Source: Erythrophleum ivorense
Taxonomy: Eukaryota > Streptophyta > Magnoliopsida > Fabales > Fabaceae
NCBI GenBank assembly: GCA_026724425.1
Contig: JAIUCV010000003.1
Span: 41,937,283-42,001,282 of the forward strand
Length of the DNA stretch: 64,000 nucleotides
Reading direction: 5' to 3'
The position numbers and the translations under genes were made by a program. Positions 23,771 to 34,630 of this stretch are shown here, one piece after another. Every line of letters begins with the position of its first letter. Position 1 is the first letter of the stretch. The notes under the pieces were generated by a model, which did no database searches, was not told the DNA's origin, and saw only the letters and a program-made list of their open reading frames with translations.

Positions 23771-24974
23771 TGACTTTGTCCTATGATAATAAGCCTAGCA
23801 ATTTAAGTATCTGATTATCTTGAAGCATATTCATTAGTTTATAAAAGCATGTTAGAACTATGTAAGCAAGTGGCAATCTTCGTTCAAATTGACTGCATAC
23901 AAATAATAATGGTTGTATGAGCATGGCACGACCAAAAGAGTCTATTGCATAGCCAAAGGGATTCAATAAAAGAAATAGCAAGAACGAATAAATGACCAAT
24001 GAATTGGGTTTAAAAACTATGTAAGAGAAGAAGATGAGATTCATTGGATAAAGATTCACAAACTCATAAGACTAGAATATAGATATACTTTCATGTCTTA
24101 TTTTTCTAGTAGTTTAATAAATCTAATGTCGCTTTTCTTTTTTAGGACACTTAAATGCAAGCAAGCTCCTCCACCATTGCACTTTGGGCATTAACTCCAT
24201 TTATGCCTCCAACATATGCCACGTTCCTTTAAACAAATGGGAGTGAATTAGCTTATACAGAATTATTATTGGTTAAAGTAGTTAATTTTTGATAACTTAT
24301 GTACTATTTATTGGATATTTAGTGCATAGGATGTGATTAATGTTTGTTTATAATATAAACACCAACAGATTCTCCATACCATCTCTAGAAACATTGGAGT
24401 TCAATAGAGATATTTCAAGGGATTCAAAATACTAAAGTAATAACTAACAGTAAAATAATCACTTTTATTGATCTCAATATGTTGGTTACAATGAATACTT
24501 TAATACAACATTCCTTTTTTATTCACATAGCACATCTATCTTTGACTTCATACATCATAAAACTATTAGATTTTTTTATTTACATTACATCTTAAACTTT
24601 AGTCTTTCATTGGATTCATACAGCAATATCACTTCTTGCATATCTATAGCACTTCTTGCATCTTCTTTCAAGTGTCAACAACAAAAGATCATTTTCTATT
24701 TATTCCTCTTTACATATGCAAGTTCAACAAGCCAACTTGTAAGAGAGATGAGTCATGGACATGTTCTAAGCAATACTTACAATTAATGAAAATATTAGTT
24801 CAATTATCATATTTTGTAGTTAAGAATTTCATGCATATCAAGTTTTGTTGGGTGTCATGCATGTAAATATTTTCTCTTCATATGAAGTAGTGTATATGCC
24901 AAAAATTCATATAGGATGTAAAAGTTGACCATAGTTTGTACATTTAAGGAAATTTCAAATACCTTATAAAGTTA
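23771..24974. other. No gene recognised
   Basis: AT-rich sequence following the FAR1-like remnant. No protein family, RNA gene or clear terminal repeats were recognised. Open frames at 23781-24059 (minus) and 24636-24866 (plus) have no recognisable motif. Confidence 0.6.
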
Positions 24975-25148
24975 TTTTGTTCATCCATACTCAATGAAAC
25001 AAGCAAGCGATGCTATTCCAACTTTTGAAGCCTTTACTATCTCATTGTCCAATTTATGTAAACTTTCCTTTACATCTTCAACTTCAATAGTTGGACTTTC
25101 TTCTTCTTCTTCTTTAGGTTTAACTAATTGGGAACCATCTAATCTCAA
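24975..25148 (-). CDS. Possible terminal exon of an unrecognised acidic, coiled-coil protein
   Basis: On the minus strand an acceptor-like TTCTTTTCTTGAG is followed by an open exon. It reads LDGSQLVKPKEEEEESP, then a heptad-like, charged ESLHKLDNEIVKASKVG segment, and stops after FIEYG. Composition is unlike the AT-rich surroundings and looks genuinely coding. No upstream exon that joins it was identified on the minus strand, and the family is not recognised. It could be the 3' end of a decayed gene, or chance. Confidence 0.3.
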
Positions 25149-26453
25149 GAAAAGAATACAAAATTAGAGGTCAATTATTAGAAAATTTAGTTGCAACAAA
25201 CACTACAGCTTTTGACAAGTATTGAATACAAAATTAGAGGTCATTATTAGAGAAAGGAAAATATATAGTATATTTTTAGTTTTTAGTTTTAAAAATTCTA
25301 TTTTCATAAAGAGTTAGGGACTCAACTTTTTTACTCCCTTATCAAATCAAGAACCAAAAAAAAAATATCTAAGGCTAAATAGTTAGGCTTCTTTTCCTTC
25401 TTTGTACTTGCTTCTTTATCTCTTATCATTATATTTGTTTATTTGAAAAATCTGATACTAGGATTTCAACATGGTGATTTACTGTAAATGTACATACAAT
25501 AGATGCTAGAGATACAAGGGCCTCAATGATGAAAACCTATAAATACCAAGAAAAACTATAAGATAGACAGACTTCTTACTCATTAAATTAGTATCATTAT
25601 TTGTTGGAATAAGTGGCTATCAAGAGAAAATGTTCCAATGGTCAAAATATGCACCAAGAAAAACATAAAAGTTGTCATGCAAACCTAACCCTTGTATAGG
25701 CATAATAGTAAAAACTTGACTGACAAGTAAACAATCTTTCAGACCCTTTGCTGAATGAGATTATAATATTGTGTTTCAAAGAAATCTTAATACCCTGATT
25801 GAAGCAGAGGAAGTGTATGAAGATAGGAAAGTCTACCGAATGAGATCAATAAATGGTGCTTTGTAAAAATCAAAATAGTGTCTACATGATGTATAATTCA
25901 ACAAGACATTAAAGGAGATAATAATAAAGCTTAAGGACTCCCTTAATTGAAAACATGTGAGATACCTCATGTACCCTAGTAACCCTACTATAGTTCAGTC
26001 TAATTGCCCCCCCCCAAAAAAAAAAAAAACACACACATATGCTAGAGTGTGAATCACATGAAGAAGGGGGAGGCGAAAAAAGATAAAAGAACAAAACTAG
26101 TGACAAGATAAAAGAAAGCTGAAAAAAAAACAAGGACACATGATAAGAGAAAAAGAATAATGGTCCACTATCTTTTGTTCAATTACTCAGACTTGAAATT
26201 ACACCCATCTAGGGAGGGAGGGGTGCAAGAAAGGAGATAATGGGTCATAATTCAAAAATCCATGAAAAAGATATTAAAAAAATTTTCCTTATGATCTACA
26301 CTCCATACAGATTACCATATCTTTAGGAAAGTTGACTGGCATATTAAACCATAGACAATGACATTTGCTACAAATTACAGATGAGAAGGAACATGGTTTT
26401 TTGTATTACAATTATTATATGACTTAAAAAGCAAAGCACATTATAAAACAAAC
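25149..26453. other. No gene recognised
   Basis: AT-rich, with no identifiable exon. It contains a C9A13 homopolymer junction near 26007-26029 followed by a short CA run. The open frame at 25909-26139 (minus) lies over that low-complexity tract and is not supported. Confidence 0.6.
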
Positions 26454-26655
26454 CTTAATTGCATAATGGTAGTGCCTCCTTCTACAACAGCTTTAACAAC
26501 ATCTGAAATGGAATGACCCTACTTTCTATTCATGCCTGAATTTGTTATAGCATAAAACAATAAGTCATTTGGATTGAACTTATCCTATCTGCAAGAACTC
26601 TACTAATATTCTTAAGTGCAAAAAATGATCAAAAAGGCCTTGGGCTCTATTCCCA
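26454..26655 (-). pseudogene. TH1: Thiamine-phosphate synthase (TH1-type bifunctional enzyme) fragment
   Basis: Read on the minus strand, one frame gives QGLFDHFLHL. After a frameshift it gives FNPNDLLFYAITNSGMNRK, a stop in place of a conserved Trp, then GHSISDVVKAVVEGGTTIMQLR, and a GTTTG donor-like end at 26453. This matches the junction between the HMP-phosphate kinase and thiamine-phosphate synthase halves of plant TH1, where the consensus is close to NPSDLFLYAVTDSGMN.KWGRSI.DAVKAA.EGGATIVQLREK. Intact TH1 makes thiamine monophosphate in plastids. Stops, the frameshift and the absence of neighbouring exons show that this is a relic. Confidence 0.65.
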
Positions 26656-27039
26656 TGCAAAATGGAATAAACAATCAACCTCATCAAATATATTAGTCAA
26701 TAAACAGCTTACCCAACTTCCATGCAAAATGCTTCAATTGATCAATCAATTAAAATAATCAACTTCATCAAATCAGTTCAACCAACCAATTAAACCACTT
26801 AACCTCAATAAATCACTGTAATTATACCATGAAAGAGATGAAACCATCAAACCATTAAAATTCCTCCAATTCACATGACGGAAGAGACCATATTAACAAA
26901 TGTTGTAGTTAGTAGATTAGACGACTGGGTTTGTGACAAAAGAGACCTTCGAGCTTCACAACGCTCACTTAAAGTAGATCGCACTTGAAGAGGAACAACA
27001 TTGTTTTGAATGGAGGCGTGGACACCTGTTGGAGAAGAA

Positions 27040-28475
27040 GATGCATTTTAGGCAAATGGCATGCATATTGTCTATGGCTCGCCATTGAGCAGCATGCCAT
27101 GCTACTCTCAAAATCTCAATCATTCCTCTCATCGTGCGATCTTCAAGAAGCCACATCTCCCAAGTTATCAAAATGCATAGTTTAATTATATCCTTCTAAC
27201 GCTATTTAATTATAGCCTCTCGATGCTATATTTTTGAAGTTGTCTTCCCCAACAGCAATGCAGCGCTTTTTAGACCCATGCTGCTGTACATAGAACTGTC
27301 TTTGAAAAGATTTAAACTCATTTTCGTAATATATGTGGAATGTTATTGCTATTGGATTGATTGTGCATGACTTTGTATACAAGGGCTTCTGTCTTAAAGG
27401 CACTAGAAATCCATATCATTTCTATAATTACCTAATGCCACCTTTTTGAAGGCATAACAAAAAATTTAATGCCAAAAATAAGATAATGCAGCATCCCTTT
27501 TCTTTGGTTATTAAGCTTCATCTGAAATTAATTTTTTTCTTTTTTTTTGGTTCTAATCTTATATACATTTAAGATCTTATTTATACGATGCTCGCTAAAA
27601 CCCAAATTTTGATAGAGGAAAAGGAAATACTCATTCTACTTAGAAGCATTAAAATCTTCTTTGTTTTATGCTATTTTTTTTTTCAAAACAATTGTTAAAA
27701 GCTTCAGAGAAGAATGGTTTTGTTTCAAGAATAAGAAAGTTTAAGTTATCTTCTTTCTTTTCTTGAAAGAAAGAAAGAAGGATCCCAGATCAAAGAATTG
27801 TTTGGAAAGAAAATCAAAAAAAGTAGAAGAAAAGACCCTTCATTTGAAATAGCAATCCCTGCACAACAAATTCTACCTATCAAATTTATTCCATTTCCAT
27901 TTCCAATAAAAAAAAAAACATTCTTCTCTTCTCTGTTTTCCTACCTTTTTCTTCCTCTACTCTGCTTTGTTTTCATTAGTACTCAAGAAACACCAATACT
28001 GACATGTATACGGGATAACATAGGATTTATCGTTCAGTCTAAGAAATCCACTGGTTCATCACTTATTTATGTTCTAGCTAAATGTTCTTTAAAATAATGC
28101 AAGATTTCTTGTACCCCTATATTAGTAACTTCTTTGATAATTGGATATTCCTTTTGTTGCTGACAGGGACAAAGACATGAAAATGATGATTTGAAATATT
28201 TTATGATAACTAGCAAGATTGGCCATGAAGAAGAAACTTGTCCTAGTGAAAGGACGGGCTTGAGAAATGAGAGAAATTCTGCTAGTTGCTGAGGTAGACA
28301 ACTTGAGAAAATCAGCGTTGGGAGGATATAGTTAAATTGTATATTTTGATAACTTGGGAGACGTGGCTTCTTGAGGATCGCACGATGAAAAGAACGTTTG
28401 AGATTTTGCGAGCAACATCGCATGTCGCTCAGTGGTGAGCAATAGAGAATCTGCACGTCAGGCAAAATGGGGGTT
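27040..28475. repeat. 1.4-kb inverted-repeat structure (arms about 165 bp)
   Basis: The complement of 27040-27205 aligns with 28313-28475. Shared blocks include TTTTGATAACTTGGGAGA, GTGGCTTCTTGA and GATCGCACGATGA. The two arms flank about 1.1 kb of AT-rich sequence with a mirrored TTTCTTGAAAGAAAGAAAG run near 27760. An open frame at 27798-28097 within the loop has no recognisable domain. Arms of this length could be terminal repeats of a Mutator-like non-autonomous element or two inverted copies of another repeat. No target duplication was identified. Confidence 0.7.
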
Positions 28476-28539
28476 GTATAATAAAAGTGAAACCTGTGGA
28501 TATAGTGCCTTTAAATGGATGGATAGGATCAAACTAAAT

Positions 28540-28770
28540 GGATGGCTAAGACGTGCTTTTTTTATTTTTTTGTGAAATTGGCTCAAAATGCACTATTTTA
28601 GTTTTAGTAAAATGGTGCATTTTACATATGTATATCGGTGCATCTCGAACCACAATGCAGAGAATTGGAACACGTGGTAGAGACAACAGTGGCAAATCGG
28701 CAATAATGGTGATATATGATAGATGAATTTTAGTTAAGATTTTCAAAATTAAAAATAATGGATAATTCAA
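28540..28770. repeat. Dispersed repeat copy 2
   Basis: Inverted homologue of 17725-17960, with shared GTGAAATTGGCTCAAAATGCA and CAATGCAGAGAATTGG words. It lies between the inverted-repeat structure and the TRIM. The minus-strand open frame here shares an ILKILTKIH.SYIT string with the one in copy 1, which reflects repeat homology rather than a gene. Confidence 0.75.
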
Positions 28771-28828
28771 TTATTTTATCTAAATAAAAATATTCTCATG
28801 CTTTGAAAATGTGACATTCCCAGCTCCC

Positions 28829-29159
28829 TATCACGGGGTCAGTTATCTCACCCCAAAAGCTAGCTAATGTGGCAAGGATCTCCCCGCTTTATAAGCCCAG
28901 GACCTTCCCCTCGTCCATCCGATGTGGGGCGTAACAGCTCCCCCGACCAATCCGTGACGCCCTCGTCACGTCTGGCCCACTGGACCACCATTCCATCCAC
29001 GGTAGGGCCTACTTCTGAGCTGTAGAACGCGGGTCTGGCTCTGATACCAATTGTCACGGGGTCAGTTATCTCACCTTAAAAGTTAGCTGATGTGGTAAGG
29101 ACCTCCCCGCTTTATAAGCCCAGGACCCTCTCCTCGTCCATCCGATGTGGGGCGTAACA
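28829..29159 (-). mobile_element. TRIM (terminal-repeat retrotransposon in miniature), 331 bp
   Basis: Two 108-bp direct repeats (28829-28936 and 29052-29159) differ at only a handful of positions. Each runs, on the minus strand, from TGTTACGCCCCACATCGG to CCCCGTGACA (TGATA in one copy). The 115-bp internal part has a PBS TGGTATCAGAGC (29038-29049, minus) matching the 3' end of initiator Met-tRNA next to the LTR. A purine tract GGTCGGGGGAGC (about 28937-28948, minus) precedes the other LTR. There is no coding capacity, so it depends on other elements. No clean target duplication is visible (CTCCC left, TCCCG right). It lacks the 5S rRNA-like segment expected of Cassandra TRIMs. Confidence 0.9.
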
Positions 29160-29427
29160 TCCCGCTCCTATAGGTAAGAATGAAAATTTACAAATAAATG
29201 AAATGCAACTTTCGACAAATTTTTTTACCCACGTATCAAATATGAAAATGTAATATTTCAGACCTAATATTTTTAAGAATAAAAAATATTTTACATATCA
29301 AACAGCTCCTAAAACTAGGGTGTTTAATTGAATTTAATTTTTGCTTAATAGAGCATTCAATTTCTTTTTGGTGGTACAATAAAACATTCAATTAATATAT
29401 AACAAATTTTCCTAACTTCATACATAT

Positions 29428-29520
29428 AGAAGATTTTAAATTGTTTAAATTACAAACTTCGACATTGAAGAATAAGAAGATTTTAAATTTTTTAAATTAC
29501 AAACTTCGACATTGAAGAAT
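29428..29520. repeat. Tandem duplication of a 46-bp unit
   Basis: 29428-29473 and 29475-29520 are the same 46-bp unit (AGAAGATTTTAAATT... ACATTGAAGAAT) with one mismatch, giving a 47-bp period. The rest of 29160-30041 has no gene. A poly-T run lies at about 29629-29641. Confidence 0.9.
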
Positions 29521-30041
29521 ATTCTCTCGACTTTGTTATTCATTTAATCGGAAGACTATTCCCTTTGACTATATGTTCCCTGGAACTTAAGGAAACTCCC
29601 TGGAACATTTCTTTTCCCACTCTCTTTCTTTTTTTTTTTTGGTGGGAGTTAACCAATTACATCCTCTTAGGTGTGAACATTCCTTACAATATCTTCCAAG
29701 AAGCTTCGTGTAGGCAGTTGTATCATTATCCATACAAAATTTCCCGAGAGCTTTCTTATGCGAAAGAGTAATTCAAGGAAGCAGACATCACAAATACATA
29801 ATTTGTCATCCAACTATATATCAGTAAATAAAATTGAGTACATTACTTTGCTCATGATTTTCTTAAAATTTATACTCACTCTTTCATTTAAACTTAATTT
29901 CTCATCCAGCTATTTATCTAGGCTCTAATGATTTATTACAGTATATTTGAATTGAAGAGAATGGAGAGAAACGACAGAAAAATTTTAAAGGACAGAAAAA
30001 TTTTTAGTTCAATCCAGATATCAAAGGAAACAAGATTTCTA

Positions 30042-30346
30042 CCAGGAGGTAGCTTCTCTGAATGAGAGGGCGAATAGGAAACATGCTGCCTCATTGGCTG
30101 CACGGGGAACCCCGGGGAGCGAACTTCTCTGAATGAAGTTAACGCAAGTCAAGTCTCCTCCTGACGCGTTTTGAGCTTATCATATACTGTTTTAATATCT
30201 GTCTCAAAACAAACCTCTTGCAAACACAGGTCTCTCGCACAGTTAAGGCCCTTAACAGTAGCCAGAGCTTCCAAAAGGGGAGTTGAATCAATCCCAAACA
30301 CTTTCTCGTTCATACCTCCTTGAAAAATGGCTGCATCCACGTCCAC
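30042..30346 (-). pseudogene. LINE-type RNase H (RVT_3) domain fragment
   Basis: Minus-strand frames read LLEALATVKGLNCARDL then LQEVCFETDIKTVYDKLK. This is the plant RNase H-like domain found at the end of LINE polyproteins and related captured genes (consensus EA.A...GL.LA..LG...V..E.D.K.V). Further on (30042-30108) another frame gives PRAANEAACFLFALS, the usual domain tail (R..N.AAH.LA..AL). A stop and a short insertion separate the two parts. The upstream end overlaps the start codon of the DUF247 gene on the other strand. Confidence 0.65.
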
Positions 30347-31918
30347 GGATCATCTATTTGTTCCCATTAACAATTATGATGAAGACAGTGAACACTCAAA
30401 TATATCAAGCCCAGATGGAGATGCAGTTGATGTAGCACATTTGAAACAGTTTTTCGACGAAAGAAGCCTATCAATCTGGAGGGGAAGAGCAGCAGGATAC
30501 AGGAAAAACCCATCGGAAAGCAGCATATTCAGATGTCCCTCATACATCCTGGAAATTCTGCATAGCAGAGCTTGCTTGCCTGAAGTTGTTTCCATTGGCC
30601 CTTACCATCGTGGCAGAGACGAGTTGATGGAATTTGAAGAGTACAAATGGTGCTACTTCCACAGTCACATATCCAGAAGGGGACTTGACAGGAAACTTGC
30701 AATAAGCATATATATTGAACGCATGAAAGATTGTGCAAGTCGTGCAAGGCATTGTTACTCAGAAAAACCCTTGATGTCCAACCCTGACTTCGTCACAATG
30801 ATGGTACTTGATGGCTGCTTTGTGGTTGAGCTCTTAAAACGTCTAGCCGGCGCCAACCATGAGGGTGAGTTCGACACTGAGGATGATCCCATCTTGACAA
30901 AGCCTTGGCTGATACCCACGCTCATCGCTGATCTCCTTAAACTGGAAAACCAGATACCTTTCTTTGTACTTGAGTTATTTTGGGAGTGGGAACAAGAAAA
31001 ACACATCAGTGTAGTTGCCTTAAGAGTCTTTAACCTGCTCTTTCAAATGCCTTGGCTTGGAGATTCAAGAGTTAGGCAAACAACTTATGATCCAAAGCAT
31101 CTGCTTGATCTGTTTCACAACAGCCTACGTCCGTCGGAACAAGACCAAAATTCCCGAACTGTTGGTTTCAGGGTTTCCTCTCTTGTCTCTTCCTACTTGT
31201 TTTTTATTTTTCTTAATTAATTTTTTGCTTTTTCTAATGAGAAGAAAACCTCTTCCTCCCCTTACAACACCTTTTGCTTTGCTTCTCATTCTCCACAATA
31301 TTGGTGCAGAAACATGGGCTTCGCATGGGAAAGAAATTCTCAAAATATGAGCAATATCGTCCATGGACTCAATCAATTGTGTCTGTGAAGCTGTTGAGAT
31401 CTTCGGGTATCAGATTGAAGCCAAAAAAAGCAGACTGCTTCTTGGATATTAAATTTCGAAACCGGGTACTAGAAATACCGTCCATCACCATTAATTATTG
31501 GACTAGCACCATACTCTTAAACTGTGTGGCCCTGGAGCAAGTTAGGAACGATCACATCACATTTTTCACAAGCTACATAGTATTTATGAAGAGTCTTATA
31601 AATGAACCAACGGATGCCGCGTATCTGTGTTCAGATGGAATAGTCACTAGCTTTTCCAAGAATGACCAATTTGTTGCCAGATTTTTTAACGATCTTGGAG
31701 GGGCGGTTGGATTTAATGTTCAAAACAGTTATCTCTATGAGCAGATAAGGGATGTGGAGATCTACTACACTGGTCATTGGGCAACCATGAAACGTGAATA
31801 TTTCAGTAGCCCATGGGCGATTATCTCAGTGCTCTTTGCACTTTTTATGCTCCTTCTAAATCTGGCACAGACTCTCTTCACAATCTTGAGTTACGTCAAT
31901 CAGATATATCATAAATAA
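30327..31918 (+). CDS. DUF247 family protein (two exons)
   Basis: Predicted 484 residues from exon 1 (30327-31172) and exon 2 (31310-31918, with stop). The 137-bp intron begins GTTTCC, is pyrimidine-rich, ends GCAG, has in-frame stops, and joins phase 0. Family signatures are clear: LPEVVSIGPYHRGRDEL.EFEEYKW (residues 90-115), MVLDGCFVVELL, LLKLENQIPFFVLELF, DPKHLLDLFHNSL, and in exon 2 ADCFLDIKFRNRVLEIP, NCVALEQ and YFSSPWAIISVLF. A hydrophobic segment at about 450-475 is the usual C-terminal membrane anchor. The first Met is chosen because upstream sequence holds no coding and is a repeat fragment. DUF247 proteins are plant-specific membrane proteins, mostly uncharacterised; some act at grass self-incompatibility loci. 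No lesion is seen, so it may be functional. Confidence 0.88.
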
Positions 31919-34440
31919 CATTTTACTTTTACATAAGACTATTGAAGTACAAAGTAGATGAACTTGCTCCGTGTCCTAATTTATGTAAGCAGTCATCTCA
32001 TCATAGTATTGTTTTGAGGGTTGTTTTGAAATAAGTAACCGAGGTAGACTGTACTCTTTCATCTTGTTAGTCTTTGTAGTATAGTTCCTCTGCCCTCTTT
32101 CGTTGTCCTTAGCCTTGGCATACTCGCCATGTGAAAAGTATCTTGGTTTTATGCCTTAATTTCCAGACAAACTGAGGTATCCAACATAATACTTCATGCA
32201 AGAACCACGCTAAATTCTTGATACATATCTAAGCATCCAACTTGTAGCATGTAGAGGACCCATAAGGCCATGAAAATAGGCACTTAAAAATTTTCAAATA
32301 TATATTTTTTCTTGGTAACTTACTCTCTTCCCTTGAGAGATGCTTAAATTGATTGACCTTCCTTTTGCTTTGAAAATATACAGTTATCCCGGAAAACTAA
32401 AAAGTGACCAAAATTCAAGAATAATATTGACATCTTCTATTAAAAATAATAATTAAAAAAAAAATTCACACCTTTTAGTTTAATGTTGTGATTTTGTGTT
32501 TAAAGTCTTAAATTTAATTTATTCTAAAACTATATTAAATTTATGGCAATACTTATATTTATTATAATATATTTAACATATTTTTGGAATTAAATTGTTA
32601 TCTATGAATTAGTTAAATTTAAAAATTTATTTTATGCATATATTTTTGGCTTTTAATATATTTTTATCAAATAATTTTACAATTTGCTAAATTTAAAAAA
32701 TCTACTATTTTATAATTGTCAAATATATATTTAATATTTGTTATATGATATAAATAATAGATATAAGGTATTTTGATCAAAATAAATGTAATTATAACTT
32801 ACGTTTTGTTGGAGGAAAGATAAATAAAGGACATCTTTGATTTCAAGAAGAGGAAGTATATATTTTCAAAACAAAATATAAGCCTGTGAAATTCATACAC
32901 CTTTCAGTTGAAGAAAGAGTAACTTGTCCTTTTATTTCAACATTCTTCTACACATTACCGATTCTAAATATCTATTTAGTCTCAAAATTTGGTGAAATAG
33001 ATTGGCTAGCTGCATCATATAGACTGCGCAAATAGTTTGCTTGGTTTCAGTATTGTATCTTATCCTCTGTTATTGGTATAACCCTGGTATAATACTCATG
33101 GTTAAGTGATATTCATTTTCCTTTCGTTTTTGTTTTTGGAAGTCCTTGGCACAACTATGCTACAACTCTCGTTGGTTCGATAAATTATTAATTTTCATTT
33201 CTCCCCCTCTATTTTTGTAATTAAACGTGCCAAGTGGATATATTGCTTTGTCTATGGAATCAATTTTCCGTAATTGGGTTTTAAAGTCTGTAAAATTCGT
33301 ATAAAAATTTAATTAGCATAGTTGTAAGTGCACATCACGCTTTTTACACATGGTTTTCTATTATTAGATCTTCCGTCAATCTGTTATACTTTTATGTTAA
33401 TGACTACCATACAAATGCAAATGTGACATTTTTTATTTTTTTCCCAGAAATTAAAATTGTATCTAGATGTTTATATCCATTAGATTCCAGAATTTTGTTA
33501 GATATTGGACCCATTTTAAAGCTATAGTTTTCTAGTGTTAGCAGTTATTGATTTTTGAGTAACAGGCTTTTGTATCTAATGCACCTAGATGGGTCATTCG
33601 ATCTGGTAACAATGCTTATGAATGCAAATATACTTGCATGGAACAATGATTTCTTTTACTTTTGTTTGTATAGTTTATCAGCCTTGACCTATAGCAGTGA
33701 TGACGTCTGTTTGAATGCTTCTATGAGCCTATCATGCATTTATATATGGTTCTATGAGTTGTAGTTGCAAATGATTTTAGTTGCAAATGTTTTGCTAAAC
33801 GTGCATTTCTGTACAAGGAAAGAGCAATGTGAGGGGCTTTATTGGTGAAGTGAAATCCAAATGATCATATGTATCAACCAGATTCCACAGAAATACAAAG
33901 AAACTATTTTTATGGAAAGTAAAACCCCAGGAATAGGTACAAATTTGATGCACGATCAATGAATTTCAGCCCAATTCAGCATGCACAGAAACAATTTAGC
34001 GTTTCACTGAAAGAATACATATAAACCCATCAAAAGCATCCACTGAACTAGGATAAAAATTCAGGGTTGAAAACACAAACTGGTACACCGAAACTACACG
34101 GGAAATCAAAACTTATGAGCTTTAAATAACTTTAACAGAACTCAAGAACACCTCAAGCAAAGATCAATCAAATCCAGGTCATAAAGGAATCCCATAAGAT
34201 GAAAAAGAGAAAGAAGAACAGTAACGAATTGACTTCAATTTTCAACCCAAAATTCAGAAGCTAAATATGATAAAGCATGAGCAGGTGAGACTATACAGCT
34301 CAAAATCATCCCCCATTCAGACCATCCGAGACACTAGATCAAATCCTTCAACCACCCTTCACCAAATACCATCCCAATTTCTAAATACATCTAAGATGGA
34401 ATAATGCAGTAACAGAGAACTCACTGGTTACGGATTCGAA
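31919..34440. other. No gene recognised (downstream of DUF247)
   Basis: Holds the DUF247 3' flank and then AT-rich sequence. The open frame 33555-33764 has no family match that I recognise. 33830-34440 resembles intron sequence in composition. No terminal repeats or RNA genes were seen. Confidence 0.55.
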
Positions 34441-34630
34441 ACTCATATGTGGCCGAAGCTCAAAGTTGTTCCAAACAATTAATTCCTTCAACGGCGGTTC
34501 CTAGTTGTTGCCACTCAGTATGGCGGGACAGGACGAGGATGGAGAAGGCTCCCCTAAAGTGAAGAGAGAGAACAGAGAACACCGCGGCGGTTGCGTGTGA
34601 GAGAGATAGAGAGAGAGAGAGAACCTTGTT
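34441..34630 (-). other. Possible 5' exon (leader and start) of an unidentified minus-strand gene
   Basis: Less AT-rich than its surroundings. It carries a (GA/CT)n run (34603-34621), a CCGCCGCGG-rich leader, and on the minus strand an ATG followed by SFESVT and a good donor (CA then GTGAGT, near 34425-34435). This is the composition of a plant 5' leader exon. No matching downstream coding exon was identified toward 32 kb, so it may be a truncated gene start. Confidence 0.3.

Noticed and set aside
27798..28097. 99-codon open frame as an organelle-derived gene insert
   Set aside because: Composition hinted at plastid DNA, but no organelle gene or motif was recognised.
28829..29159. Cassandra-type TRIM carrying 5S rRNA promoter
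   Set aside because: No 5S-like A box, IE or C box sequence in the 108-bp LTRs.
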